Source: Gnetum montanum
Taxonomy: Eukaryota > Streptophyta > Gnetopsida > Gnetales > Gnetaceae
Direction: 5' to 3'
Assembly (NCBI GenBank): GCA_015680685.1
Contig: MNCI01021396.1
Span: 4,198-68,197, forward strand
Length of the DNA: 64,000 bases
Positions within the stretch are counted from its first letter, which is position 1, and every line of letters starts with the position of its first letter. Of this stretch, positions 1 to 11,083 are shown piece by piece. Both the position numbers and the translations under genes were made by a program. The notes under the pieces are model-generated. The model was not told the origin of the DNA and searched no databases. It saw only the letters and a program-made list of their open reading frames with translations.

Positions 1-177
1 ACAACGCAATCGTTACATTTCTCACAACCGCACGCTGCAATAGCACATACACATACTCACATTAACTACTGAGTTTATTTGGAGGTATCTGGGCCTTGGT
101 GTTGCTAGAGACCAGCAGGAACTTAAATCCTGTTCAAGGACACTTGTTGGCGGTCACGTCCCAAACGGTCGCCAACA
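1..177 (+). mobile_element. 3' end of an LTR (same family as the solo LTR at 15985-19654)
   Basis: Positions 1-177 match positions 19488-19654 closely, and both copies stop at the same terminal GCCAACA. Beyond that point the two copies have unrelated flanks, so position 177 is an element end. The last ~30 bp form an imperfect hairpin (TTGGCG ... CGCCAA). The flank on the right is Tat-1 RT-ORF sequence, so this LTR was inserted into Tat-1. The left end lies outside the window, so I cannot tell a solo LTR from the edge of a full element. Confidence 0.75.
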
Positions 178-403
178 GAACCTCAAATAAGAAGTCTTTG
201 GTAATGTTACCAGCCTCAAGGTTAATGATTTTGACTAGGTTTTTAGGCCATTATAGAGGTTTCTCAATATATTCTATATGGTCAACAAGATCCTCAAGCT
301 TAAGATCTAAAAAATTAAGGTATATTATCCATTCAATATCACCATGAGATTTGCTTAGACTCAAAGGGAAACTAATTTGCTTCTAGGTGTTCATACTCTA
401 ATC
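178..403 (-). pseudogene. Start of the Tat-1 reverse transcriptase ORF (fragment)
   Basis: This stretch aligns along its length with 57640-57834, the upstream part of the RT ORF of another minus-strand element. Shared landmarks on the minus strand include a Q-I-S-L/F-P-L-S-L segment followed by a H-G-D motif. It is the N-terminal extension that precedes the RT fingers in Tat-type pol. The reading frame is broken by substitutions. The rest of pol would lie to the left but is cut off by the LTR at 1-177 and the window edge. Confidence 0.6.
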
Positions 404-412
404 CTACATATC
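398..412 (-). other. Candidate splice acceptor before the RT ORF
   Basis: On the minus strand this reads GATATGTAG|GATTAGAG, with the junction between 404 and 403. The homologous site in the right-hand element (57835|57834) reads GAAATGTAG|GAGTGGAG. The AG is kept, and similarity to coding sequence begins right after it. Ogre elements of the same lineage are known to splice an intron between protease and RT. That this site does the same job is inference. Confidence 0.4.
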
Positions 413-499
413 AATCATAAGCACCTTAAGTGATACTTGAGTAATAAAATGAGTAAATACTACAAAATTATTATAAAATATTTTTGTAATAATGCATGG

Positions 500-1255
500 A
501 TAAGCCAAATCATATTGCATCAATGATCAAGTAAGATTTAAACAAGGCCACTAAAGTTACAAGAGGTAGGTGAAACAAATGGAATGAAGTGAAGGCCAAA
601 TAAGGTCAAATGAAGGCCAAATGATGATCAGACTCCATTCAACGATGTTGTTCAAGAGAAAAACATGGTCAACATAGGCCATATAAGGGGATTTAAGTTG
701 GATAAGGTGCATCAAAGGCTAAAATTCATGAAATGAGGCTAAACAAGGTCTAAATGGTGGTCAACTATGGTCAAGTGATGACCTAATGATGGTTTAGCTC
801 CATGAAATGATGTCAAATAACGTCAAAGAATAGTCAACTGAGGTCAAAATAAGAGAACACCAACTAAATAAGGTAAAAGAAAGGCTAAATAACATGGAAT
901 AAAGGTCAAATGATACCCAAATGATGATTAAGTGGGGTCAAATGAAGCTAAATGATGATTAGATGATGGTCAAGCCTTATTAAATGACATAGAACAAGGT
1001 TAATCAAGGTCAAACAACATGGATTGACATCAAATCACATAAATTAAGGTTAAATGATAGGGGAATTTGGTGGAACAAGGCTAAATGATGCTCTAATGAT
1101 CAAAATATAAGCCAAGTCACATCACAAAGCCAAGCAATGAAGGTTAATAATGCATAACAAACTTTAAACAAGTTAAACCATCATGGAGCAAAGCCAAATA
1201 ATTTAGGATGGGAAATAGGTAAAAAACATGATTAATAGTGATCAATTAGGATTAG
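500..1255. repeat. Degenerate AAGGTCAAAT-type short repeat
   Basis: The sequence reiterates variants of AAGGTCAAATGATGG and AAGGCCAAAT at irregular spacing, with no open frame. A related stretch lies at 57940-58300, again immediately upstream (minus-strand sense) of the RT ORF. It is therefore a fixed part of the Tat-1 spacer rather than random low complexity. I see no gene in it. Confidence 0.6.
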
Positions 1256-1259
1256 ATTT

Positions 1260-3560
1260 TATCATTTTTAGCCCTTAGCATGCCATAGTGGAGGTCTACA
1301 AGGTTGAAAAGTGAGTTTGGGCACATGGTGTGGTTATTTCAACTCTATTTGAAGCACAAAATGAAGCCTATTCCTATGACTATGCTAGGCCTAGTTGGGA
1401 CTACATTGGCTAGTGTAGTTGGGATAGGACCAAATGTAGTTAATTTCAATAGGTAGTTTTTCAAGTTTGTTATGGCTAATTTAGGGATCTTGATTGTCTA
1501 TATGGCTAGCACAATGGATTTGGTTGAAGATTGGTAAACCTTGCCATAGTTTTGACCCTCCAAAAGCTACAAATGAAGTTATAAACTAGTGACTATGTTG
1601 GTACTATGCTAGCTAGCATAATCCCAAAGTAGATGCATGGGAGAAGTGGGTTTATGGGATGTTAGATATAAAAATAGTGTTGCATAAACTTCCTAGGATA
1701 GCACAGGGGCACCAAGGTTGTGAGCCAATATTCCAAAGATCAAAACATGTCATTGAAAGTGATTTTTGAAGCCATCTCCCACTAGACTATGCTAGTCAAC
1801 ATAGTTAATCCTAGCCTTAGTGTAGATGAAGGAAATCTAGCATTTTGAAGATTGAGATAAGGTGAAATTACAGTTGGGTAAGGTAAAACAAGGTTTTGGG
1901 TTTTCAAGTAAGGTTTTGGGCTATTTGAAGTGGCTCAGTACTAGTCAAACCAATCTAGAATCATGACTACACTAGGACTACATTGTCTAGCATAGTGTAG
2001 GCCTACTTTAGCATAGTCTAAAATGAATATATGTTTTTTATGAAATTTTTTGGACAATCGGCTAGGTTCTTGGATTCTTGGATCATTGGTGTTTGTGGCT
2101 AGGGTTTAAACTCTAAATTATCAGTTCTATTGGTTGGCTTGGTTTTAAATTGATCATACATCTTTGGACTATGTTGGCCAACATAGTCTCAACATAGTTA
2201 AGGGTGTAGGATGAGTTTTGGTGATTTCTAACTTGGTTTAAAGTGTTTAGTGATCTTTGAAGTCTCCATAGGGGTTTTGATGTTGAGATGATGCACTGAG
2301 AAGTCAATTCAACTTGTTTATGTCTTACTTTGGGATTTTCACAAAGGGACTAGACTAGGACTATGTTGGCCAATGTAGTCCTAGGCTTCCCTAGCATACT
2401 CTAAAGTTTTATGTGTGTTTCAATTGACTTTGTTTCTATTGTTTAGTAGTTTAGAGCTATCAAAGGTCTTAGGAATGTGTGAAGGCCAAGATATGTTAAT
2501 TAAAAGGTCATTTTTGGCATTTGGTGGTCAACCCTCACCCAACTACATTGGCACTAGGCTAGCCAATGTAGTTGGAATCATTCCTAGGTTAGTGCCAAGA
2601 TGGGAGCCATGTTTATATCATTTTTGTTTGGTTATTTTGCATTTTAGGCTTACCTAAGACTTTGGATAGGTGTGGAGTCTAGAGTGTGTCATTCCAAAGG
2701 TTACATTTGGCTTTTGATGTTCATCCCTTACCAAACTACACTAGGACTACACTAGCCAATGTAGTTTGGATGATCTGTAGCATAGTACCAAGGTTGGGAG
2801 AGGATTTGAATTGTTTTCAATTGGTTTTTTGACATTTTAACTTCATTGTAAACTTTGAGAGGATGTAACTTCTAATATAGTTACTTGGAGGTTAACTTCA
2901 TTGTCAAGAAATGTTAGTTTGAAGGTTACTTGGAGTATTGAATGGTAAAATTCCTCTCAACTATGTTGGGATTATGTTTTCCAATATAGTTAAGGTATTC
3001 CCAATGTAGTCCATCCAAGATAGATGAATTTTGGAATCTTTTGACTAGTCTTGTAAAGTTTTGGAGTTGACAGAGGCACTGGCTAGCATTTGGTGCATGG
3101 TGTACCCATTATAGAGTTGATCAGAAGTTTGGTTAGTGGTGGAAGACATCATCACTCTTGGGACTACACTGGTTAGTGTAGTCAGGCTATTGGCTAGTAT
3201 AGTTATCCAAAATACCTACTTTGATGTGATTTTTTGCTTTCCTTGGTGTATGATAACTTCCAATATCAATACTTGGTTTCACATTTTGAACATAAGGTTT
3301 TTAGATTCAAACATGTTGTGGATGGATGACTAGGAGATATGTTTTGCAAGTGGTTAGGGTTTAGAATCCATTCCAAAGTTTTTAGAGGCTTAAACCCCAT
3401 CGTAGTTGTTATAGAGAAGTCTAAATCGAAGTTCGTTAGGATTTTTGTTGGCTTGTTAGAGAGGTGCCCAGTGGGGCCCATCCCAAATTTGAATTGTTAA
3501 AAAAACTGATTTTCCACTAACCTAGTATAGTCCCACTTTCTAATTGTGATCATAAAGTTA
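1260..3560. repeat. Tandem array of ~195-bp units with central inverted repeats
   Basis: Inverted-repeat cores recur near 1410, 1605, 1795, 1990, 2178, 2370, 2557, 2750, 2975 and 3172, a spacing of 187-225 bp. The core at 2167-2188 is a perfect palindrome containing ACTATGTTGGCCAACATAGT. At 2540-2575 the arms CAACTACATTGGC and GCCAATGTAGTTG flank an 8-base loop. Between cores the units are strongly diverged. In Tat-1 orientation the array sits between the antisense gene and the RT ORF, the slot also used by the array at 45965-49320. Confidence 0.75.
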
Positions 3561-4650
3561 TGTGGGACTTGCGTGAGTGTTTTGGGAAACTAGGGTTTTG
3601 GTGGTTAATGCATAAGTTTGGGGTTGATTCCCACATTACAAAAATTGAATTCATCACATTAGCTTCAACCTTTAGCGCATAGTAGCAAAAATTTTATCTT
3701 ATTCTTGGTTCAATTGCATTTATCCTCAACATAGTCTAGCAATTTTACACTAAGAAGTGATGTTGCAATAGGATCTCTAGAGGCTTGAAGATTTCATAGA
3801 TTTTTCTACTATTCATTCAAGATGTTGAAGAGGAGAGCTTCAACAAGCAAGAATCTAGCCTTGGAGAAGGTTGATGTAACTATAAGAGGGCCTCCAATTT
3901 TCCATGACCTTTTTTGGAAGAAGAATCTTCCACCATGAATCCTAGGTACACCACTCTTGGACATTTCATGTGAAATTTCAATAAAATCCTAGGAATTTTT
4001 GCTTTTATAGGCTTGTGCATTGAGTGAAATTGAATTTTGAAAAATTCCTATGTTAGATCTAGGGCATGTTTATGAGGTTTCAGTGTTGCTTTGGTTTTTG
4101 AATTATTCTATGCCAAGTTATAAATTTTGTTCCAATTTATTTTATGCATTTTTTGTATTTTCCCATCAAAAAGCAACATCACTTTTGTATTTGTTTGCAT
4201 GAAAATGGCTTGAAATTTCTAGTTGTTATGGCCATGAAATTTTTGTCTACTATTTTCCAATAAAACTAGTTTTTTTAACCACTAAATTCTAACTTATGGT
4301 TGATTGTTTATGAATTTTTCTAGAAGCTAGTGCACATTGGGTTTTTGATTTTTACATTTTTTCATGTTATTTTTCAAAATTTTCATGTAGAAACAACTAA
4401 TAATTTTTGGATTTTTACATTATGGGTTTTCATTTTATTTTTTATTGGTTCAAATGGCTATTGAACCACTAAATTCTAATCTATGGTTAATTTTCTATGA
4501 ATTTTTTTGTGGACTGGTGCATAGTCAGATTTTTGGTTTTTATGGCTTTGCCCCTTTGAAAATGAGCAATGTTGACACTTGGAGGAATTATTTCAACCAA
4601 CGTCCTAGGTTCCTAGGGTTTCTTGTAGATGCTAGAAAGGGTTTGACATT
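3561..4650 (+). other. Tat-1 spacer; possible first exon of the antisense gene near 3822
   Basis: This is AT-rich Tat-1 spacer between the array and the inserted Athila-like element. A short frame starts with ATG at 3822 and runs to about 3935. It encodes a basic start (M-L-K-R-R-A-S-T-S-K) and could be the first exon of the spliced gene that continues at 11900. No matching exon was found in Tat-E, so this is weak. Positions 3950-4640 hold only T-rich intron-like sequence with the repeated phrase CCACTAAATTCTAA. Confidence 0.3.
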
Positions 4651-5428
4651 TGATGAGCTGTGATATCGCGTACGTGATATCATGGCCCGCCGCCATGTCT
4701 ATAAATAAGAGGTGGCTTTCCCTTGTTCACACACTTAGACTTTGACCCTTAGCAAAACTATAGTAGTTTTACCATTCTAGAGTTAGAATAATTTCCATGT
4801 GCCCGTAGTAGGAGTCTCAAAGTGAACAGATCTTTATTCGAGCAAATTGTACCTAAGCACACATTTGTGTATGGTAATAAAGATGAACTTTATGATAAAC
4901 ATTGCAGCATGTGGACTAAGCTAAATAGGAATTAATTATTGTTAAATTTTTAAATGCTTTCCTAGATAATTAAATCTCTCCAACTCTTGACTCTCCTAGT
5001 TAAGTGCATTCAGTACAACTGCTTCGACCACGTGTGTAATGCTTTGTAACCCAGTAACGAGTAGCGTTTGGTAATCCTAGCAACATTGCAGCTGTTCAGA
5101 GTGCGTGTAGCAACTGGGAATAGATACTAGTGCTAGGACAATTAGAACTTAGTTAATGAATAGTTAATGAAAGTTACTCGCTTAATTCTCTTCACCTTCC
5201 CCTATTAGCATAAGACATTAAAAAGATAAAAGATATAAAAATCATATACCTCAAGCTTACTTAACCATACAATTGTGACAATACAAGTAAGTTTGGGAAG
5301 ATAATGATTGATTAACCTTAAGTGTTTCATTAAGGTGTGTAAGCACTTAGTCCTTGGATTTTGACCAGATTATGTGTGAGATGCTCGTATTTGTATGGTT
5401 GAGTGTAGGGGTACCTCACCACTCATCA
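4651..5428 (+). repeat. 5' LTR of the Athila-like element (778 bp)
   Basis: It begins TGATGAGCTG and ends CCACTCATCA. Positions 4718-5428 align with 10373-11083 over the whole length with scattered substitutions. The TATA box lies at 4698-4709. Positions 5190-5428 share the run AAAAAGATAAAAGATATAAA with the 3' copy. Confidence 0.9.
4661..4709 (+). promoter_or_regulatory. LTR promoter: two palindromes plus TATA box
   Basis: The TATA box is TCTATAAATAAG at 4698-4709. Just upstream, GATATCGCGTACGTGATATC (4662-4681) is a near-perfect palindrome with an ACGTG core, the core of plant G-box and ABRE sites. Next, CATGGC ... GCCATG (4681-4697) forms a second small inverted repeat. That these bind regulators is inference. 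The matching part of the 3' LTR is missing at the N. Confidence 0.5.
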
Positions 5429-5450
5429 TTGGCTCTGTTGCCAAGGACTT
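5429..5450 (+). other. Primer binding site of the Athila-like element
   Basis: TTGGCTCTGTTGCCAAGGAC follows the 5' LTR end directly. It resembles the Athila-type PBS (TGGCGCCGTTGCCGGGGA) with several changes, mostly C-to-T or G-to-A. Position and likeness together make the call. Confidence 0.65.
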
Positions 5451-5599
5451 AGTTGTTTGTGCACTACATAGAACATAGGAGATCATTCACATCATTGGGA
5501 TACTAGAATGAACCCTTAGGGTTGATCAAAAGAAAAATAAGATAACGGTAAACAACACATTGAATAGGACTAAAATATCTTCTTCTTCACACAAANAAA

Positions 5600-7800
5600 T
5601 TATGACACAAGAGATTACCATCCCACAGAAGTGCAACGTCAAAGGGAATTGCAAAAAGAGAGATACTATACATCGTTGAAGGGCAAAGGACCCCATAACC
5701 CTTCACCCGTCTTAAGAAAAATTGAGGATGGTGAACCTATTTCAATAGGTTCTCCAAAAAATGATGTTTCCCCTCCTAACGATAGTCAGGAGGTGGTGTA
5801 TCAGAACCTCCACTCCACGATTCACAACCCTAGTTCTGATCCCCATGAACACCAAGTGTTCAACGAGGGAATACAAACACATGATAAGGGCGGGCAGTCT
5901 GATCGCAATCATGATCGAGGCTAAGACCACCAAAGAGAAGGTAGGAAAACATCATCATGGAGATGGTCCTCCTTCTTCTTCACCTTCATCATCACATTCA
6001 CCCTCTCCTTTAGTATCAGGATGTAGTCATAAGGAGCCTAATTGAGAGGACAAAGGTAAACAGAGTGAGAAACCTCGATGAGAGAGTCGAGAATGAGGAT
6101 GAGGGCACTCTAAAGAATCAAGGCATGGAAGAAGGGAGAGTAGGGAACCACATAGAAACCATAGATGCTATGAACGAGATGACCACGAAGAACCCCTACT
6201 CACAACTAGAAGCATGTTAGACATAATAGAGGCCATAATAGTTCCCACAAGGCACAAAAAATATAGCAAGATCAAGAGGTTAGACATGAATAATATCCCA
6301 TGATTTGAGGGGGGATACAACGCTAATCCTAAAAACCACTTACAAGAATTTCACGATGCATGTGCCTTGAAGAATATCAAGAACGAATCGTAAAAGCTAA
6401 AGTTGTTCCCAAGGACACTAGTAAAAGAAGCAGAAAGATGGTACCGGTCCTTAGAACCAGAATCCATTTGAAGGTGGAGTACGATGCTAGAGTTGTTTAA
6501 TGATAAGTATCAAACATACTCCCAGGTGTCCAACCTATGAAAGTAAATCCAAGGATGGAAGTAGGGAAGTCATGAACCCTTGGATGCTACCATGGGCTGA
6601 TATTATGCATTGTTACATCATTGCTCGGGCCATGGCTACTCACAGCAAGATCAACTATGCCATCTCATAGATGGACTTAGGCATGAAACGAGGAGAACCC
6701 TTGGAATGTATGCCCAAGGGAGATTATCAGAGCTTAGGTCCCATCAGATCCATAGATTGCTAGAGCAAGTATCCAAGGAAGAAGGGGAGCTACGTAAGAG
6801 AGAAAGTGTGGAAGAATACAACTACGATCCTTCCCTTTGAAAAAGAGGAGTGAGATTCTGTGAGGAGGAGAAAAAGTCACCACTCGAGGAGATGGTGAAT
6901 AGGAAAACCTTGCCACTCCAAAAATTAACAACAAAAGTTTTGGCAAAGGTAGACTAGATGTGGGACTCCCTGGATAGTCACTTTGAAACTATTCTTAAAA
7001 TCGTTGAGGAGTCTAGGGAGCAAGGTAGTGACTATGAAAAAAAGAAAAAGAGAGAAGTGGACCATGCACGTAACAAAGGTAAGGGTAAAATGGCCATCAC
7101 CTAAAAGGTTTTGGATTCTAATATAGAAAATGATGGTGGATGTGAGATATGCCAATATGACCATCCTAAGGGATGTTGCCCAGTAATATCACATCTAAAA
7201 GATTCTAGGGTGTATGCGCTTAACCCACGACTTAACAAATGGAAAGCACCCTAAAGGTTACCTTATTCCCAAGGTAACCCAAGGAAGTTCCACCAAGCTT
7301 TAACATATTATCCAAGTGGAACTCTGCCACAACCTATTGAGCAACAAAAATAGTGGCAATACCCATAGTCATGGGGGATGCCACCACCAAGGCAACAATA
7401 TCCTTACTGGCAACTGAATCCATATGACTATTACGTGCAACAACCAATCTCTCCACATGACTCTATTAGTCACGTGGCACCATAGCATCACTACCAAGCT
7501 CAGGAGTATTATAGGACTCCTCTTAAGATAGACAACCCACAGGCATACCATCCTCTAAACCCATCTGCAACTCTCACATCGATAGCTCCTTTGCCACCTG
7601 CTCCAGAAATGCAAGGGGAACTTCCCACTCAACTGTCGCAATGCAATGCTATGAGAGCTTTAAACTTTCAACCCATTGCTAGTTCTAACAATCGTACCAA
7701 GGGAAGACCCTTCTTCAGAACCAACAGTCCAACCAAGCTCTCACAACCATAAGCGGTTGAGCCTCTGAATGCTTCTTCCTCAAACAAGGCTTTAGAGCTC
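5600..7800 (+). pseudogene. Gag of the Athila-like element (degenerate)
   Basis: Gag forms the particle and packages the element RNA. The N-terminal part (5631-5924) is a hydrophilic, Pro/Ser/His-rich stretch. The capsid-like core begins near 6310: it has N-P-K-N-H-L-Q-E-F, then K-L-K-L-F-P and A-E-R-W-Y-R-S-L-E-P-E-S-I, the usual retrotransposon gag pattern. It continues through 6610-6840. A zinc-knuckle-like C-x2-C-x3-H-x3-C lies near 7145-7185 (C-E-I-C-Q-Y-D-H-P-K-G-C). A Pro/Gln/Tyr-rich linker follows (7370-7800). Several in-frame stops, often at former Gln, Arg or Trp codons, show it is dead. Confidence 0.75.
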
Positions 7801-7824
7801 CCTTCAAACCAAAAATAGAGCTCA

Positions 7825-8640
7825 ATGCACATGGTTATGTTAACACATGTCATCATAGATTGGATTAAGGAGGGCCACCTTTCCAAGAAATTCTCTGATC
7901 CTGGAAGTCCTTTAATCTATCTCCAAGTTGCTGGGAATGGACCATGTAAGGCTCTTCTGGACTCAGGTTCCAGAGTAAACTTAATATCACAAGAGATATA
8001 TAAAGCCTGGAACCTACCTCCACTAAAGAAGAGAAATATTCACTTAGAGTTGGCTGACCAGTCCATCACTATTCCCTTGGGACTCGCAGAGGACATCGTT
8101 ACCATTGTGTGTGGGTGGTCATACCCAGCTAATTTCCTAGTGATACAAGTAAATAATGACAAAGGGGACTTACCAATAATAATGGGAAGGGCATGGATAA
8201 GTACCATAAATGCATGCCTAGGAATTCATGATCTTTCCCTAGAAATATCTTAGGAAAACAATTTTTAAAAGATCGAGAAGAAGAAAGTTCCATGCATCAC
8301 ATACAATGATACAGGGTGTGATCATGTATAGGAATGTTCAACATTGCCTGCATGAAACCGGTGTGCCCAAGAAATTAACATACAAAAGTAACTGTATGTA
8401 GCAACCACACAACAAAAAGACACCTAGTGATTGATAGCTGATCAAGAGAGCAACTCACCAACGTGCATGGAACTAACTGGGGGAACAACTTGCACCCACG
8501 TCGAAAGCATAGATGCACTGGAGCAAGTGCATCGCCAACTTCCAACCCTTAACTTAACAACATTAATAGGGAGAAGCTGGAAATTCCTAAAAACTTCAAA
8601 CAAGCACTCCGATAAAAGATTACTAGACAATGTGCAATAG
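7825..8640 (+). pseudogene. Retropepsin-like aspartic protease of the Athila-like element
   Basis: The open part (7825-8253, 142 residues) matches retrotransposon proteases that cut Gag-Pol. The catalytic motif is L-L-D-S-G-S-R at residues 44-50 (D46; DSG in place of DTG). The substrate-binding strand L-A-D-Q-S-I-T-I-P follows, and I-I-M-G-R-A-W stands for the ILGRPF motif near the C-terminus. A coding-looking tail continues to 8640 after a stop. In a complete element RT would follow, but here the frame ends in T-rich non-coding DNA. Confidence 0.75.
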
Positions 8641-10371
8641 ACTAAACCTTACCATGAATCTAGAGTGATCAATGCACATAATACATTGAAGAAAGGAAGA
8701 CCTTGCTCATTATTTCAAATCTCCTCCTTTCAACTCAGTCATAGGGGAGATGGCCACCTATGCTAATCAATTGAGGCCCTCAGTTCCTTTTTGAGTTTTT
8801 ATTTTTTATTTTGCACATTTTTTGTTTTACATATTTTTGTTTTACAAATTTCTTTAACTTTTCTTATTTTTGTTTTGCAACATCATTTATAATCTTTCAT
8901 TTATTTGTGTGTTTATTTATTTTGTTAGGTTTGTCACCTAATAAGCGCTCCTGATGGTGGTATGAACTATATTCTATTGGTTGTTAATATTTTGTTTTTA
9001 CCTTTGAGTTATAATGTTGATACTAAGGTATGGTTCTTTTGATATAATAGGAAATGAGTCCACGTCATCCATGCATCCATGAATTTCTATGGTCTCTCTT
9101 AGCTTGGAACTGTACAATCCCTTTCTTTCAATAATAAAAACTCTCAACAAATTGGTGACTGGGCATTTCTCAAACTATGGATGGACTCAAGGATTGAAAA
9201 GGGTGTCACTTCAAGGGGATTGGATGCATTTGTGCTAGCCATTCCCTTGGGTGCTTGGATGTTCTCTTCTTGAGTTTTCCTTACCATTCCGATGTTGCTC
9301 CATTATCGGGAACTTGAGCTAATAAGAATAATAAGTCTTTGCATGGTGTGGTTTTCACACACAAAAAAAAAAAGAAAAATAGTGAGAATTCAAAGCACAA
9401 CCCTTAGACAAAATAATCATCTGGGCTACAAGCATTGGTTATGGAACTAAATAAACATGTTCCCTCTAACTAAGGCCCTTTCTCTCTTCCTACTTTCTCC
9501 TTTATCATTTTGTCAGAATGGTGGTGACTTCAGGTGGATGGATTGGCCAAATGTATTAATGCGAAGTCACTAGATGTAGATTGTTTGAGGCTGGATTTGG
9601 AATGAGATCTACTAAGTCACATTAACCATTAATACACAAGGGGTTGTACACCACCTTGTTCTTGATACTCCATTCCATTCTTTTCTTTCCATCCTTCTTT
9701 CTCAATTTTTCACCTCATTGTCAGTTGTATCAATAGTCCATATTTTGGTTGATGCATTCTTTTCTTTGTGGTAAAATATTGTGGTTAAGACTTTAACTCT
9801 TGCTTCCAAATGACATTTCTAGAGCCTATGGACTCTTTGAATGTAGGATTGTCAGGGCATTAAGGGCATGAGTTTGCTTTGGGGAGGACCTGTTGGCATT
9901 CCTATTTGGTGCATCAGTTAATTTCTTTCCCTTAAACATTCCCTCAATCAACATTTATTTTTTTCATTTCCATCTCTAACATCCATTTCATCGGTGTTGC
10001 CATTGTTTCTTTTTCTTCATCTTTCTTATTCCTTATCTTTTTCCATTTTATCGCTACTGGAGGTTCGTTCTTATTCATACAATAATGGATTGGATCTAGA
10101 GGGAACACTTGGAATGGACTGGTGCTGGTGTAGTTATGCAAGGAATAGGATTGATGGCACACTTATGGATGACCAACAAAGGATGCAATTTTGGCATCGG
10201 CAGTAACACATCTCCTTCTTTTCTCTCTCTTCTCTCTCAGCTGCCAAATAAGGCTAGATGTCAAATGTGTATAGTGTTCACTCTTGTTATCATGAACACT
10301 AATATTGCCATGTATTGTAATGATGATCCGTTGACGTGTCACCCCATTCACCATTAGTGTCATTCAAGTTA
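8641..10371 (+). other. Non-coding 3' region of the Athila-like element
   Basis: There is no RT, RNase H, integrase or envelope-like frame here. A T-rich block at 8790-8920 repeats TTTTGTTTTACA-like phrases. A run of A lies at 9361-9373. The region ends at an N (10372) that probably hides the polypurine tract and the first ~67 bp of the 3' LTR. Confidence 0.6.
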
Positions 10372-10372
10372 N

Positions 10373-11083
10373 TCCCTTGTTAACACACTTAGACTTAGAC
10401 CCTTAGCCAAACTATAGTAGTTTTACCATTCTAGATTTAGAATAATTTGCATGTGCCCACAGTAGGAGTCTCAAAGTGAACAGATCTTTATTTGAGAAAA
10501 TTGTACTTGAGCACACATTTGTGTACTACAATAAAGACAAACTTTATGATAAACCTTACAACATGTGGACTAAGCTAAATAGGAATTAATTATTGTTAAA
10601 TGTTTAAATGCTTTCCTAAATAATTAAATCTCTCTCATCCCTTTACTCTCCTAGTTAAGTGCATTCAATACAACTAGTTCGAGCATGTGTGTAACACTTG
10701 GTAACCCAGTAATGAGTAGCATTTGGTAATCCCAGCAGCATTGCACTAGTTCAGGGTGTGTGCGGCAAGTGGGAATGGATACTAGTGCTAGGACAATTAG
10801 AACTTAGTTAGTGAATAGTTAATGAAAGTTAGTCTCTTAGTTCTCTTCACCTTCCCCTATTACCATAAGACATTAAAAAGATAAAAGATATAAAAATCAT
10901 ATACCTCAATTTTACTTAACCATACAACCGTGAAAATACAAGTAAGTTTGGGAAGACAACGATTGATTAACTTTAAGTGTTCCATTAAGGCGCGTAAGCA
11001 CTTAGTCCTTGGAGTTCGACCAGATCGTGCGTGAGACGCTCGTAGTTGTATGGTTGAGTGTAAGGGTACCTCGCCACTCATCA
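10373..11083 (+). repeat. 3' LTR of the Athila-like element (first ~67 bp missing)
   Basis: It aligns with 4718-5428 and ends in the same CCACTCATCA. The lost start coincides with the N at 10372, so the loss is probably an assembly gap rather than a deletion. The flanking GCATT at 11084-11088 matches ACATT before the 5' LTR at four of five bases. Confidence 0.85.

Larger units (their letters stand above)
4651..11083 (+). mobile_element. Athila-like LTR retrotransposon with gag and protease only
   Basis: The element is bounded by LTRs that begin TGATGAG and end CTCATCA, a perfect 7-bp terminal inverted repeat. Flanking 5-bp duplications are ACATT (4646-4650) and GCATT (11084-11088), one transition apart. 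Inside lie a tRNA-type primer binding site, a gag frame and a retropepsin frame, then about 1.7 kb of non-coding DNA. There is no trace of RT, RNase H or integrase. It interrupts the spacer and antisense gene of Tat-1. The two LTRs differ at many sites, so the insertion is not recent. Single Ns at 5596 and 10372 mark assembly joins. Confidence 0.85.

Noticed and set aside
148-185. Terminal hairpin read as a Helitron 3' end
   Set aside because: No CTRR end follows. The matching copy has 5-bp target duplications and TG...CA ends, which Helitrons lack.
96-347. 83-residue plus-strand frame
   Set aside because: It crosses the LTR end at 177 into unrelated Tat-1 sequence, so it is chance.
1260-3560. 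Centromeric satellite
   Set aside because: The period is satellite-like but the units are too diverged and too few, and the array has a fixed place inside a retrotransposon.
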